Assembly: GCF_901000735.1 (NCBI RefSeq) | Contig: NC_081546.1 | Span: 14,213,629-14,277,628 of the forward strand | Length of the DNA: 64,000 bases | From: Corylus avellana | Taxonomy: Eukaryota; Streptophyta; Magnoliopsida; Fagales; Betulaceae | Direction: 5' to 3' | Shown: piece after piece, positions 23,511-33,792 of the stretch | Position numbering within the stretch: position 1 is the stretch's first letter | How the letters are laid out: each line of letters begins with the position of its first letter | Notes under the pieces: generated by a model | Told to the model about the DNA's origin: nothing | Seen by the model: the letters and a program-made list of their open reading frames with translations, nothing else | The model's database searches: none | Program-made: the position numbers and the translations under genes

Positions 23511-25953
23511 CCCGTTGCCTTGGTCTCGGCAACCTTCTGTTTCTCAGCTGACTTCTCGGCCTTTAGGCGTTGAACCGAGGCTTCCCCCTTGGCTTCTCAA
23601 AGTTGTTATGACATGACAGTACGTTGAAGATCAACCTCGGTGAACTTTTCTTCTAGCTATTTTAGATCCTCTTTAATAATTGAGTGATCTTCTTCAAGCC
23701 TCTAGGAATTCCCCTTCGAAGCCATCAGTTGAGCCTCCAAGCCTGAATCCGAGAATTGGCCTCAGAAGCCTAAGATTCCAAGAGGGACTACCATCGTCCC
23801 GTGAGGAGGAGCTCATTGTCCTGCTGAGTCAGGAGTTCTTTCAACTTAGCATTTTCAGCCTCGGACTCCTCCAACTTTTTCTTCAAATCCTCGATCTCCA
23901 AAGCTGAACTCTGAATGTGGTTCTTGAAGTCACAGTAGTTGCAGATTGACTTCATAATACTCTACAAAACATAGGTACAGTGAGCCAAGTTACTTAAAAA
24001 AAAACAAAACAAAACAAAACAAACAAGAACAAAGAGTAAGAAGCACTTACTAGCAATTCGTATAACAACATCTGCTCCATCTCTTCCTTGGGGGACTTTC
24101 AGCCAGCACTCAACAGGCATTCTAGGGGAATCAAACCCACCAAGGCGCTAAAAGGATTCCCTAATAACCCTTGGCCCAACTCAGAGAGGGGCGGGCCAAC
24201 CGTCCAACTGACTGTGTTTAGGTTCCCCGAGGAATCGGCTGGCTGAGAAGCCTCGATAGTATTACTTGCGGCTCGAACATTGGTATGATCCTCGGTCGAG
24301 CGAGGAGCCTCTTCGGTTTGGGTCAGTACCTTCCCAGCCTAAGGATTAACCTCGGTTTCACGAGGCAACTCTTTGGAGCAAGATCCAACCTCAGGTTGAC
24401 GAGGCATCATCTCTGTACCTTCGGCCTCTTTGATCAAATCAAAGGCAGGTTCGGTGTCCATGGGCTGAGGAGGTGACGATGGATTAACCTCGGTGTCGGC
24501 AACTTAAGGGCAATCGAGGGACTCTTGGACTTAGTTGCCACAACATCATCCTCAATGATGATGGGGTCTGTGGCTACAGTTTCTACTTTCCCAAACTGAT
24601 GAGCAACAACTTCCTTAAGGAGACGCTCCACATCCACCAGAGACTCCTCATCTAAATTGGAGGCCGAAGGAATCAGGGGCTCCCCGAGAACTGCGGAGAT
24701 CAGTATAGCTGCGAGTGGCTTTTCTGGTCTAACCCCGAGGGTAGCCTCATAATTCTCCATGGTGCGTACCCTCAGCACCGAGAAGTTCTTTATTGATTCA
24801 CTCATAACCTAGGTGAAGGCGTTGAGAAGGGTGGCAGACCTCCCCGCCCCCAAGTTTGCCTCGGAATTCAAAAGGAGGAATATCTGGGTCTTTAGATTCG
24901 TCAACCAGCCTCAATTAAGGCTCAGCAAAGGCTAACTGTTGGGCCTTCAAAAGGGCTCGCGAAGAAGCTTCGGTCATCTTCCCCTTTCCTTTCTCAATAG
25001 CGGATTTCTTAGCAGGCTCAGTGGCCTTACCTTTGCTTCTATCAGCAGTAGTTTCTTTTGGAGGTTTAGCAATTACCCTCCTGGAAGCTTCAGTGGTAGC
25101 CCTCTTCCTTGGCTGAACTGCGCTTCCCAGCCTACCAGTTGGGGGTACACCAAATACTTTTCTAGATTGGCCATGGTAGCCTGGATGTCAAAGTCCATTT
25201 GCTTCTCGTTCTTCTTCGCCTGAGCGAAGGCTAGGATCTTGTCAACTCGATCCTCTTCTTCCTCGGCCAAAGTAGGGTCCTCTTGCCCTGTAAAGAATTA
25301 TTGTCAGTTCTTTAAAAAAAATAAAATAAAAAAATTGTCAGTTATTTACCTTTGGACAAGATTATACTTGATTCCCGAGTAACCCTCGGACCCTGTACTA
25401 CCTAAGAAGGAAGGAACTCTAAGCTTCCCGAGGTGAAGAAGAATTAATTCTTCCGTTTCTTATTACTGGAGAAGGTGGTCCGTAGATGAATGAACTTCAC
25501 CTTCTTTCGGACTTGGAAGGTGAAGAATGTGTCAGATTTGGGGTTCTTGGTAAGTTTGTAAACCTTCAGGAACTCCCAAATAGTTAAAGGATTTTCCTCC
25601 TCGAGAACACGTGGCCACAGAACCACGCAGGCAAAAAGACACCTCCAACGTTCGGCACAATCTAATGAGGAGTCAAGTTGACATGACTCAGCAATTCCCA
25701 AACAATCCTCGGGAAAGGTAGCCTGAAACCAGTTTTGAACATGGTCTTGTAGAGGCATACCTTATCCTCCTCGGTATTCACCACTGCTCCATTTTGCGCA
25801 TCATCAAAGCACAAATTGACTGATACAGGAATAAAACAGGATCTTCTGATCTGAGCTTCATGAGCCCTTGTCAGGTTTAACTTCCACAGGGCTGGGTATG
25901 CTTCGCCTAGTCGGTCAGAATCTTACCCATCGTTACGACCCATGATGTAGAGA
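23510..25953 (-). pseudogene. Antisense extra ORF of the Tat-type element (plant-mobile-domain-like, then coiled coil)
   Basis: Opposite to gag-pol, the minus strand carries a spliced gene-like unit. A candidate ATG lies near 25953 (MGRNDG, then a stop). Next comes a domain reading FPRIVWELLSHVNL, VVLWPRVLEEENPLTIWEFL and TKNPKSDTFFTFQ, which resembles the plant-mobile-domain-type proteins often held in reverse orientation by Tat elements. GT-AG introns are visible at 25288-25349 and 23962-24050. After the second intron a heptad-rich coiled coil appears (SALEIEDLKKKLEESEAENAK). Stops and frameshifts show it is dead. The function of such ORFs is unknown to me. Confidence 0.72.
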
Positions 25954-26281
25954 AGGCTTGAGACTAATAATTGAGGAATGCACGGGGTAACCTCCTTGAC
26001 TCAAAAGGCGGCTAACGCTCAACCAAAGATGGTCAACCGTGGCTTCGATGAGTGGAAAAAGAAATCAAAGGTAGTTGATAATTAGACTGTTTGGGTCAAC
26101 GAAAGGCTTGGCAAATGGCACAAATCTGACCGAAACTCTAAAAAGACTACCCTAAAAAAGTAAAGTTGGAAGAATTAAAGCAAGCCAGAGGAAGAAGATG
26201 GGTTGCAGAGAGCTTTCAGGAAGCGAAAATGGAATTCTGGTGAGAGAAGAGCGTGAAATGAAGAAATGAAGGGGAAGGAAG

Positions 26282-26292
26282 CCTTTTATAAG
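26282..26292 (-). promoter_or_regulatory. Candidate TATA box for the antisense ORF
   Basis: On the minus strand CTTATAAAAGGCTTCC lies about 335 bp upstream of the candidate ATG near 25953. A CT-rich untranslated-leader-like stretch follows. This is the expected layout for a plant promoter inside the 3' part of the element. It is inferred from sequence only. Confidence 0.45.
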
Positions 26293-26377
26293 GGTTTTTG
26301 AAAAATCCACTTGAGTGGAGAGATGGGGGAACGGCGCCTAACGTGAAACCCTAGGGTTCCTCGAGAAGGCGCACCTC

Positions 26378-26477
26378 NNNNNNNNNNNNNNNNNNNNNNN
26401 NNNNNNNNNNNNNNNNNNNNNNNNNNNNNNNNNNNNNNNNNNNNNNNNNNNNNNNNNNNNNNNNNNNNNNNNNNNNN
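26378..26477. other. Assembly gap (100 N)
   Basis: Run of 100 N within the 3' region of the Tat-type element. ORFs crossing it are not meaningful. Confidence 1.
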
Positions 26478-26642
26478 AAGTTCAACGGACAAAGTTTCCC
26501 TTGGGAAATTCATTTCAAAAAATTTCAAATCTTGGAAGACCGATCGTAGAAAATCCTCATACCAAGGTTTGGTCAGTAACCGATCCATTTTGAAAAACAC
26601 AAGAAATTTCCAGTAACTCTAACAAGGAAATTTGATGGTAAC

Positions 26643-27316
26643 TGTTGAGTAATGGATTGGCCACTTTTAGCCCAACAGACCTCTAGGCCCGGTCCAATGT
26701 GCAAGCCCACTAAAGACAAGCCCAGGCCAAGAAATAATTGGCCCAGACCATGGCATGGCCAGCCCACCGAGGGTAAAATGGTTCTTCCACCGAGCATACA
26801 ATGGTCCTTCGGCAAGTAAAGGAAACCCACGTTCACTAATGAACGTGGGATACGCCTATGGTCCAAGCAAAGCCCCACGTTCACCAGAACGTGGCCCACC
26901 TGTCAGCGTCAAAATGAGACACGTGTACTCGAGGATAACTTGAGAACCTACGTCCAACCTAAGCGTAGCCAAGCCGCTCTCCAAACCCACGATCTCATGA
27001 TCATGGAGTAGCCCACGATCCCATGATCTACATTGCGCATAGCAAATCCTCGGGAAAGTGGGGCCGAGAATTCGGGGATGACAACTACTACCTGATGCCT
27101 ATAAAAGATCCAATTCATTATTTGGTAATCATAAATCTCTCTCAAGGTCATATTGCTTACTTGCTCTCCCACTCTCAAATCAAATACTGACTTAGGCATC
27201 AAAGCTATCCCGCACCGGCACACTCCGACAGCTCTTATCATAAATTTTCTCTTTTTCCAGATCAACAACTCCTAGGATTCTGTGCAGCGTCACTCCTCGA
27301 AAAACTGTCATCAACA
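26643..27316 (+). repeat. 3' LTR of the Tat-type gypsy element
   Basis: 674 bp, TGTTG...CAACA, partner of 11170-11847. It is followed by the GTAAA duplication at 27317-27321. The differences from the left LTR (many substitutions and several indels) suggest an old insertion. Confidence 0.9.
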
Positions 27317-27360
27317 GTAAACTTGTAAGGGATAGCTAGCTAGGAATAGTTAGGCTCAAC

Positions 27361-27445
27361 CTTGTCGTGTCTCTCCAGCCTTCACTATTGCAAGCATGCC
27401 ACAATCAAAGCCAGAAACTCATCTTCATCTTTTGACTTCTTTAGA
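27361..27445. repeat. Paralogous block B, copy 1 (duplicate of 32161-32235 plus 32635-32645)
   Basis: CTTGTCGTGTCTCTCC, TTCACTATTGCAAGCATGCC and GACTTCTTTA match the region upstream of the transporter in the same order and orientation. This copy lacks the 393-bp MITE that the other copy carries at 32234, so it keeps the empty site. Confidence 0.85.
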
Positions 27446-28516
27446 ATACTTTTTCAAACAGAATTAAAAAAATAAAAAAATAAAAAATATTACCACACAA
27501 GGCACGTTAATAAATAAAACCTTACTATTTTAAGGGAAAAACAAAAAGAAAAAAAAAGAAAAGAAAAAAGAACAAATTTTTCTCATACTTAATTGATCTT
27601 CTCATATATAATATACTAGTATTCGAATCTGTTGTTAATTGCTTTAATTTTGGTACATTGAAGTAAGTTAATTATTGAAAAAAATTTTGTTATGATTTAA
27701 AAAAAAAAAAAAAAGAGTGAGTTATTGAAATAAGTTTAAAATTTTTCCAGTTAAAAGAACTGTTGGAATTAGTTTAAGCTAAACAAACATGAGTGGAGAT
27801 ATAAAAAGATTCTCAATGAACTCTTTATTCTTTAGCAAAAAAACTCATTTTTTTTAAGTTTAATTAGCAACTATACAAAAGTACTAAATAATAAACTCTC
27901 TAAATTTTACTTTATTCTTTTTAAATATAAATATTTTATCTTCATTCTTTTCTTATTCCCAAAAGGGCCCTCACAAAATTACAAACCCATAAAAATGAGT
28001 GAGGGTGAGAGAAAGTGTGAGAAAAAAATATAAAAACATAGGAGTAGAGAATGAATTTTGTTTNNNNNNNNNNNNNNNNNNNNNNNNNNNNNNNNNNNNN
28101 NNNNNNNNNNNNNNNNNNNNNNNNNNNNNNNNNNNNNNNAAACTCTAAAATGGAGAGCAAATGATGTTTTGTTTTGTTTTGTTTTTTGTTTTTTTGTAGA
28201 ATTTGACAAGACATTGGCTAAAAATAAGTTTTAGAGAGCTCATTAAAAATGCTCTAAAGCAATTAAAGCCATTCCCTCTCAGCTCTCAATAAAGAGCTCA
28301 TTTAGGTAGAAAATGACTATTTAAAACACATTAGATTTTTTTTTTTTCAAGATTAAAAAAAAAAATGATCATTAAAAAACTCAAAGAATAAAAAAAGATA
28401 GTTAGGGAAACTCCTTAGGGTTCCTTCAAGAACAACCATGGCCTCAAGAATATTCTAAACCACAACCAAATAGACAAAAATACAGGGGAAGAGCTTATCT
28501 ACAGCCAATTAATTAT
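27446..28516. other. AT-rich spacer with assembly gap
   Basis: A-rich and T-rich sequence with no gene seen. A run of 76 N occupies 28064-28139. Confidence 0.7.
28064..28139. other. Assembly gap (76 N)
   Basis: Run of 76 N in AT-rich DNA. The length is not a round default, so the gap size may be an estimate. Confidence 1.
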
Positions 28517-28600
28517 ATTATCTGAAAATTCTGGAAAAGGCCACATCTTAACGTTGTCAACTAGCCGTTGTTATTATTTTTGTCCTACTGGATTAATTAT
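28517..28600. repeat. Paralogous block C, copy 1 (duplicate of about 32935-33045)
   Basis: TATCTGAAAATTCTGGAAAA, TTAACGTTGTCAACTA and CCGTTGTTATTATTTTTGT are shared with 32933-33005. TCCTACTGGATTAAT also matches, but the other copy has about 30 extra bases before it. This is the third block in the same order as upstream of the transporter. Confidence 0.85.
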
Positions 28601-29836
28601 CCTAGCTATAGCTTATTGGAGTATTTTTTTTAATAACTGCAAAATGGACCAGAAAAAATAATTGAATAAATGTAAAACGGTCCAGTAGTCTCACATGCCT
28701 CGCCAGCTAGCCACAATATTCTTGCATGTGTGTATATATATATATGGTCCAGCCAAATCCAGCCAAAGTTCTATGAAACAAAAAAAAAAAAATCTTCATA
28801 TGGTTAAAATTTGATCGATCTGTACTAAAACGACAAGGAAAAACATACAGCCAATCTTATTGAAGGAAAATATTGTTCATTTGATCAAAGAGTTTGGACA
28901 TGTGATCCATCTACATACAATCTACAGCTGAGTAATCATATTTCTTACATTCATTTCATATAGATTAACATGACTTATTTTAAATGACTTCTAAAAAAAA
29001 ATTTAAAAAAAAAATTTAAAACCCTCCACATTAATTATTTAGTATAAAACGAGTGTGGAGAATAGCTTGACTCGTCTACAATTATACTCCATACTTTGAG
29101 CTAGAGTAATACTATTTATTATTTATATTCATTTACCACACTCATTTCATATTCATAGACCTGACATGTTTTATTTAAAAACAAAAAAAAATAAAAAAAA
29201 AGACCTGACATGTTTTAAGTAACTTTTCATATTAATATATATTACACATCATTCTGTCAACCATTTTTCAACCATTTATTTTCACAAATCCAGTGGACCT
29301 ACCATTGAATTTGTAGACTTATGAAAGTTTCATACAAATTCAATAGTTTGATTCATTCATTCACTAGAAAAAAAAATAAGCGAAAGATGAGATAAAAAAA
29401 AAAAAAAAAAAAAGATTTTATCATTTTACTTTCATTTCATTCAATTGAAGAAAAGAAAAAGAAAAAAACAACTTAAAATATTTCACACTCAACTATATTA
29501 AATAAGTGTGATAAATGGGTACTTTGGTAGCATTCCTCTTTTTTAATAAAAACCAAGGTCACTAGATGAGTCCTCCTCTCCTTTTCGTGAATAATGCTAC
29601 AAATTACTATTTTGTTTCTCCAAGAATGATGTACGTGGCTCTTAGAATTACTATTGAGCTTGTAATTGATCATTATTAGATTTTGATAAAATAGTAATTT
29701 TACAAGCTACATTATTTTTTGAGCGACATAAGAATGATAATGACTTCTAGATATACTCAATTTTCCTTCCCTTGCATAAACACGTTTAAAAAAAAAAAAA
29801 AAAAAAAAAACCCCGAAGCGCTTAAAACTAAGAAGC
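28601..29836. other. AT-rich region downstream of the transporter gene, no gene seen
   Basis: It contains a short TA run near 28735-28744, a duplicated GACCTGACATGTTTTA phrase (about 29159 and 29201), a hairpin with ACCATTGAATTTGTAGA near 29302-29350 like that at 10329, and long A-runs (29397-29413, 29789-29811). It includes the 3' flank of the minus-strand transporter. No ORF has recognised content. Confidence 0.6.
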
Positions 29837-31414
29837 CTAGACATCACCTACGCCATTAGAGGCTGCTTTCTCATTGTGCTCTTCCTCCTCCATTGTATCA
29901 CAAAGTGCCCTACCCCTTGTCTCCGGCAAACATACTGCAAACAGCCCACAACACCCTATAACCAACCCAAACACCGTGTACGGCGAAAATCCGTCTCCTC
30001 TCCGGCCGGCGGCGACAAGCATCGGAGAAAAGACGCCACCAAGCACAAGCGCTTGCCTCAGCATCGACATAGCCGAGTTCCGCACAAGAGTCGGGAACAG
30101 CTCTATTGTGAATATGAATATTGTATTGGTGGCCGTACAAGCGCTAAAGAAGGACACCAGCTCCAACCCAATCTGCAATCTTCTCCACTCCTCCCCCTTC
30201 AAACCACAAATGATACTACAAACCCCGCTAAGGCTTGTGAACACTATGATCGAACTTTTTCTGTTCAACTTTCCTATGAGGAAGAAAGTTACTAATGATG
30301 ATGGTAGCTCAGATAAGGCATTGAATGTCACGCTCAAATATAGATTGAATGCCAAGTCTCCGAGGCCTAACGGCATGCCGTAGTATACCATTCCAATGCC
30401 AAAACCCATCACCATAATCGCCGACAACCTCCGAAGAGCCCATCTTTTCTCCAGCAATATCTTCATGGCTGCGAAAATATTGCCGTTGCCTGTTTCCTGC
30501 TCAAACGATGGCAGCCCAGAGAAGCTCCAGGTTAAGTTATTGTGGTTAGCAATACTCTTTAGCGTCGCCATGGCTTCTTCTTCACGTCCTTGCACAAACA
30601 ACCATCTTGGAGACTCACGAACAAATAACCAAACTAAAGCAGAGTAGATGATTCCCGGGATAGAAGTATAAAGATAGAGATATCGCCATGACAATCCTAT
30701 ATTCATATAAGCTATTGCTGGGAGGGATAAAAACCCTAGCGTGAAACAGAAGAAACCCATAACCCCCACCTGGCCCCGCCACCTTTTTCCAACAAGCTCG
30801 GTTGCAAGAACAAGCGAACAAGTTCCGATTGTTGAACGGAAAAAGCCGCAAACGAATCTTAGAGCGGAGTAAATCCATATATTGGTGGAGAAGACGGTTA
30901 GTAGGGAAGATAGAGACATGGTTAGGCATGTGAGAAAGAGCATATTTTTCCGACCGAGTGACGAGTCGGCCAGCGTGGCAAGAACGAGCCCACCTACGAC
31001 GCAACCCATGAAGAAGGAAGATGCGGGGAAGCCGGTGACAATGGAGGCGGCGCACTCCAACGACCATTCGGAGATGACTGAAGTGTGAGCCGGCCAATCC
31101 CAGGCCCACGAATTCTTGGGAAGACGGCAGATGTTGGAGACCGAGTCGCACGACGACAATGACTCGTCCTCGAGTTGATCAGTGCAGTGCCACATGGGGC
31201 GTGCATCGGTGAAGACGCTGATGAACGTTTGTTGTCCATCGAAGATCCATGCCACGGACACAAGTATGGCTTGCAGGAATTGAGCCCACCCAAAATCCCC
31301 GATAAACCGTTCGATTTTGGAATCGAGGGATGGGAGGTGTTTCTGATCTGGTGGTGGGGTGCTTTCTAACTCGGCCGGGTCGTCCTGGGAGAGAAGCTGA
31401 GTGGAATCGGCCAT
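29837..31414 (-). CDS. Organic cation/carnitine transporter (plant OCT family, MFS)
   Basis: 525-residue membrane transporter of the major facilitator superfamily, resembling plant organic cation/carnitine transporters (Arabidopsis members are about 510-540 residues). The frame is uninterrupted. I chose ATG 31414 (MADSTQLLSQ) because it fits family N termini and lies about 50 bp after a TATA box; the open frame upstream has no such support. After a hydrophilic N terminus come TM1 (AILVSVAWIFDG) and a long Cys-containing extracellular loop. SSLGRKNML is the MFS loop 2-3 motif. ESPRWLFVQGR marks the middle of the protein, and LPETRGRAL the end of TM12. The acidic C terminus ends in TAG at 29837. 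It probably moves organic cations or carnitine across the plasma membrane or tonoplast; substrate and paralogue number are not readable. It is the only intact host gene here. Confidence 0.93.
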   Translation of the reverse strand: MADSTQLLSQDDPAELESTPPPDQKHLPSLDSKIERFIGDFGWAQFLQAILVSVAWIFDGQQTFISVFTDARPMWHCTDQLEDESLSSCDSVSNICRLPKNSWAWDWPAHTSVISEWSLECAASIVTGFPASSFFMGCVVGGLVLATLADSSLGRKNMLFLTCLTMSLSSLLTVFSTNIWIYSALRFVCGFFRSTIGTCSLVLATELVGKRWRGQVGVMGFFCFTLGFLSLPAIAYMNIGLSWRYLYLYTSIPGIIYSALVWLFVRESPRWLFVQGREEEAMATLKSIANHNNLTWSFSGLPSFEQETGNGNIFAAMKILLEKRWALRRLSAIMVMGFGIGMVYYGMPLGLGDLAFNLYLSVTFNALSELPSSLVTFFLIGKLNRKSSIIVFTSLSGVCSIICGLKGEEWRRLQIGLELVSFFSACTATNTIFIFTIELFPTLVRNSAMSMLRQALVLGGVFSPMLVAAGRRGDGFSPYTVFGLVIGCCGLFAVCLPETRGRALCDTMEEEEHNEKAASNGVGDV

Positions 31415-31464
31415 TTTGGACCTTAAGGAATATTTGATACATCGGGAGAGTAGGAGAGTGAAGG

Positions 31465-31471
31465 TTTTATA
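31465..31471 (-). promoter_or_regulatory. TATA box of the transporter gene
   Basis: The minus strand reads CTATAAAACC here, with the core TATAAAA at 31471-31465, about 50 bp upstream of ATG 31414. Transcription would start near 31435-31440, giving a short leader. This also supports the 31414 start over the upstream frame. Confidence 0.7.
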
Positions 31472-31500
31472 GATGTGTGAGGTGAGACACACATGTGGTT

Positions 31501-31582
31501 GCACATGCTTGTTGATTAATTAGATTCCTGCAGAGGGTGGAGCACATGCTTGTTAATTAATTAGATTCCAGCAGAGGGTGGA
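31501..31582. repeat. Tandem 41-bp repeat in the transporter promoter
   Basis: Two 41-bp units (31501-31541, 31542-31582) beginning GCACATGCTTGTT differ at two positions. They lie about 87-168 bp upstream of the start codon, just beyond the TATA box. Each unit contains TTGATTAATTAG or TTAATTAATTAG and GCAGAGGGTGG. Confidence 0.9.
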
Positions 31583-31589
31583 GAAAAAA

Positions 31590-31735
31590 ATTAATCAACA
31601 TGATTTTGATATATAATCATTACTTAATTAATCAATCAAAATAGAAGATAGATAAATTTATTTAGTACAAAACAAAACACATGAAATTGTTTCATCTTAA
31701 TTATTCCGATTTGGATAATTGGATGAAAGGGTTTA
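31590..31735. repeat. Paralogous block D, copy 1 (duplicate of 33040-33165)
   Basis: TTAATCAACA, ACTTAATTAATCAAT, ACAAAACACATGA and AATTATTCCG are shared, in the same order and orientation, with 33040-33165. With blocks A to C, this shows that the DNA upstream of the transporter consists of duplicated units. Confidence 0.75.
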
Positions 31736-31814
31736 ATTCAAGGAGAAGGCTTGTAATAAAAAAAATGATATTTAATAAACTATAATGATTGATTGAATAT
31801 TGGCGATGCTATTT

Positions 31815-32143
31815 TGTCATAGTTGTGTTTAGTCTTTGCTATCAATTGTGAAGTAGTAGACAATTGCATTAAAAATATTAATTGTGTTATTGTCCCAAAG
31901 GGACAACTAGTGTATCCTTTTTGGAAAAGTAATAATTTCATGCCCTACCCTTATCCGCATTCATGTATCTCATGGTGTGGTGTGGATGCCTCCCTAGGGT
32001 GGACCTTAATATATATCAACCAATCATTTGTCTCTTGTCCTAGTCAATAATAAAATATGCTTCAAGCCTTGATGTAATTAAAGGAGCCACCAAAAACTTA
32101 GCAATTTTGAATCTACACGTCACCAAACGTATATTCCATCGTT
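31815..32143. repeat. Paralogous block A, copy 2
   Basis: Partner of 10449-10743. It has about 25 extra bases (around 32080-32104) absent from the other copy. It lies 400-730 bp upstream of the transporter start, so the duplicated DNA includes its distal promoter region. Confidence 0.85.
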
Positions 32144-32233
32144 GGTTGCTATCGGTGTTCCCCTTGTCGTGTCTCTCCGCCCTTCACTATTGCAAGCATG
32201 CCAAAATCAAAGCCAAAATCTCATCCTCTACGA

Positions 32234-32626
32234 CAGGGACGGAGCCAGGAAATTTTATGGGAGGGGGCAACCAAAATTTTTTTTTTCGGTTTTTTAGAAT
32301 TTTTTTTATAAACTTAAACTATGGTAAATGACAAAAAAGTGAGCATTTGAAAGTAAGGGCAAAAAAAATGGACATTTGAAAGTAAGGACCAAAAATAAAA
32401 AACCTTAATGTGTATGGCCCAAAAAAATTACGAGTAGGGCCAAAAAATTTTATTAGATACGGCCAAAAAATCTAAAAATATGGCCAATTTTTTTTTTTTT
32501 TTTTTTTTTTGGAGGGGACTAAATGACTAAACTTAAAACATTACTTTACTTCTTTTTTGACTTATAAATTTTTTTTCCTTCTATTTGGGGACGATGGCTC
32601 ACCCCTGGCCCCTCCCTCCGTCTCTG
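32234..32626. mobile_element. hAT-type MITE with 8-bp target duplication
   Basis: The 393-bp element starts CAGGGACGGAGCCAGG and ends with the complement-like CCTCCCTCCGTCTCTG. It is flanked by CTCTACGA at 32226-32233 and 32627-32634. An 8-bp duplication and CAGGG-type ends indicate the hAT superfamily. It has no coding capacity, and the interior has a long T-run at 32488-32510. The paralogous block at 27361-27445 shows the uninterrupted site. Confidence 0.9.
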
Positions 32627-32645
32627 CTCTACGACTTCTTTAATA

Positions 32646-32932
32646 TATATATATTATGGGTGTTAAGTGAACAAAACATTCGCGAGCAAGCTCGGAATCG
32701 GCTTATATAAGTTCGGCTCGTGTTCGACTTGGTTATTAAATGAAACGCTTCATAAATACAAATTCCGACTCAAATATTAAACGAAACAAATTCGGTTCGA
32801 CTCTATTAGGCTTGCAAGCAAGCTCTTATAAGCTCGTGTGTATATATATATATAATGAAATTTTAAGATTTTAATAATTATTAGATTTATAATTAATTAT
32901 GTATTACTTAATATATATATATATATCGCCCC
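32646..32932. repeat. Palindrome-rich AT/GC element related to 34545-34818
   Basis: Phrases such as GGGTGTTAAGTGAAC, CTCGGAATCGGCTTATA and AAGCTCGTGTGTATATATAT match the reverse complement of 34630-34818. An AT-rich core (about 32853-32910) follows in the same orientation as the related core at about 34551-34606. It looks like a decayed relative of the inner hAT element. Confidence 0.6.
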
Positions 32933-33165
32933 ACCTATCTGAAAATTCTGGAAAAGGTCATATGTTAACGTTGTCAACTAACCGTTGTTATTATTTTTGT
33001 TTTCGTTTTCATATATACAGGCTAGCTCGATCCTACTGGATTAATCAACAGGGTTATGATAATCATAACTTAATTAATCAATATTCAAAACAGAATTTAC
33101 TAGGAAACAAAACACATGAGAATTGTTTGATCTGCAATTATTCCGTTTGGATAATTCGTTTTGAG
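32933..33165. repeat. Paralogous blocks C and D, second copies
   Basis: 32933-33045 matches 28517-28600, and 33040-33165 matches 31590-31735. The D match ends near 33160, where the fold-back element begins. Confidence 0.75.
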
Positions 33166-33792
33166 CGAGGCGACATGCTGTGATTCCAGTGCAGTAGTTT
33201 GGATGGAAGGCTGAGATCTTCCCATGGCAATAAAACATTAATATTTTTAAAGAAATAATATAAAATTAAATAATTATTAAAAAATCAATAATTTAAAAAA
33301 TAAAAATATTAAAAAACTAAAACTACTAAAAAGAAAATGAAAAATGAAAGAAAGAACCACCAGCGTGACCCGATTAAAGGGAGTTAAATTTGAACTCTAA
33401 CGATGCAAAGGGGATTGAATTGCGACCACCAAAAGGCCAAAAAAAAAAAAAAAAACAAGAAGTAAAAAGTAAAAAAAAGTTTGGCCTTTTGGGGGATGGT
33501 CGGACCACCCCCTTGGCCATGGGGGTGGCTCGGCCACCTCCATATCGGCCGTACGGGGTGGCCGAAACCACCCCTAGTCCCTTGGGGGTGGTCCGACCTC
33601 AAAACCCAAACGTTTTTTACAAGTTTTTTTTTTTTGCCCAGCACTGACTCCTGCTTGCCATGGGGAGATTGTGGCACCATTGTAAGTGGCCCGTCCCCAC
33701 CAGACCCTTGGGGAATTGAAGTCCGACCACACCAAAACCAAATTTTGGTAGCTTTTGGCCTTTTGGGGATGGCCGGACCACCCCTTGGCGGG

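Larger units (their letters stand above)
11170..27316 (+). mobile_element. Ty3/gypsy (Tat-type) LTR retrotransposon with nested insertion
   Basis: LTRs at 11170-11847 and 26643-27316 both start TGTTG and end CAACA. They are flanked by a perfect 5-bp duplication GTAAA (11165-11169 and 27317-27321). The coding order on the plus strand is gag, protease, reverse transcriptase, RNase H, integrase, which identifies Ty3/gypsy. The variant active site DNGSS, a second RNase-H-like domain (YVDGSS, ATNNEAKYE), a long 3' region with an antisense ORF and tandem repeats all point to the Tat lineage. A separate LTR element (12259-18148) interrupts gag. Many stops and visibly diverged LTRs indicate an old, inactive copy. 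Confidence 0.92.

Noticed and set aside
29874..31369. Several ORFs of 60-180 codons on both strands within the transporter gene
   Set aside because: They are shadows of the minus-strand coding frame and have no recognisable content.
31415..31504. Upstream extension of the transporter frame by 30 codons
   Set aside because: It lies across the TATA box and likely transcription start, and its sequence does not resemble family N termini. The start at 31414 fits better.
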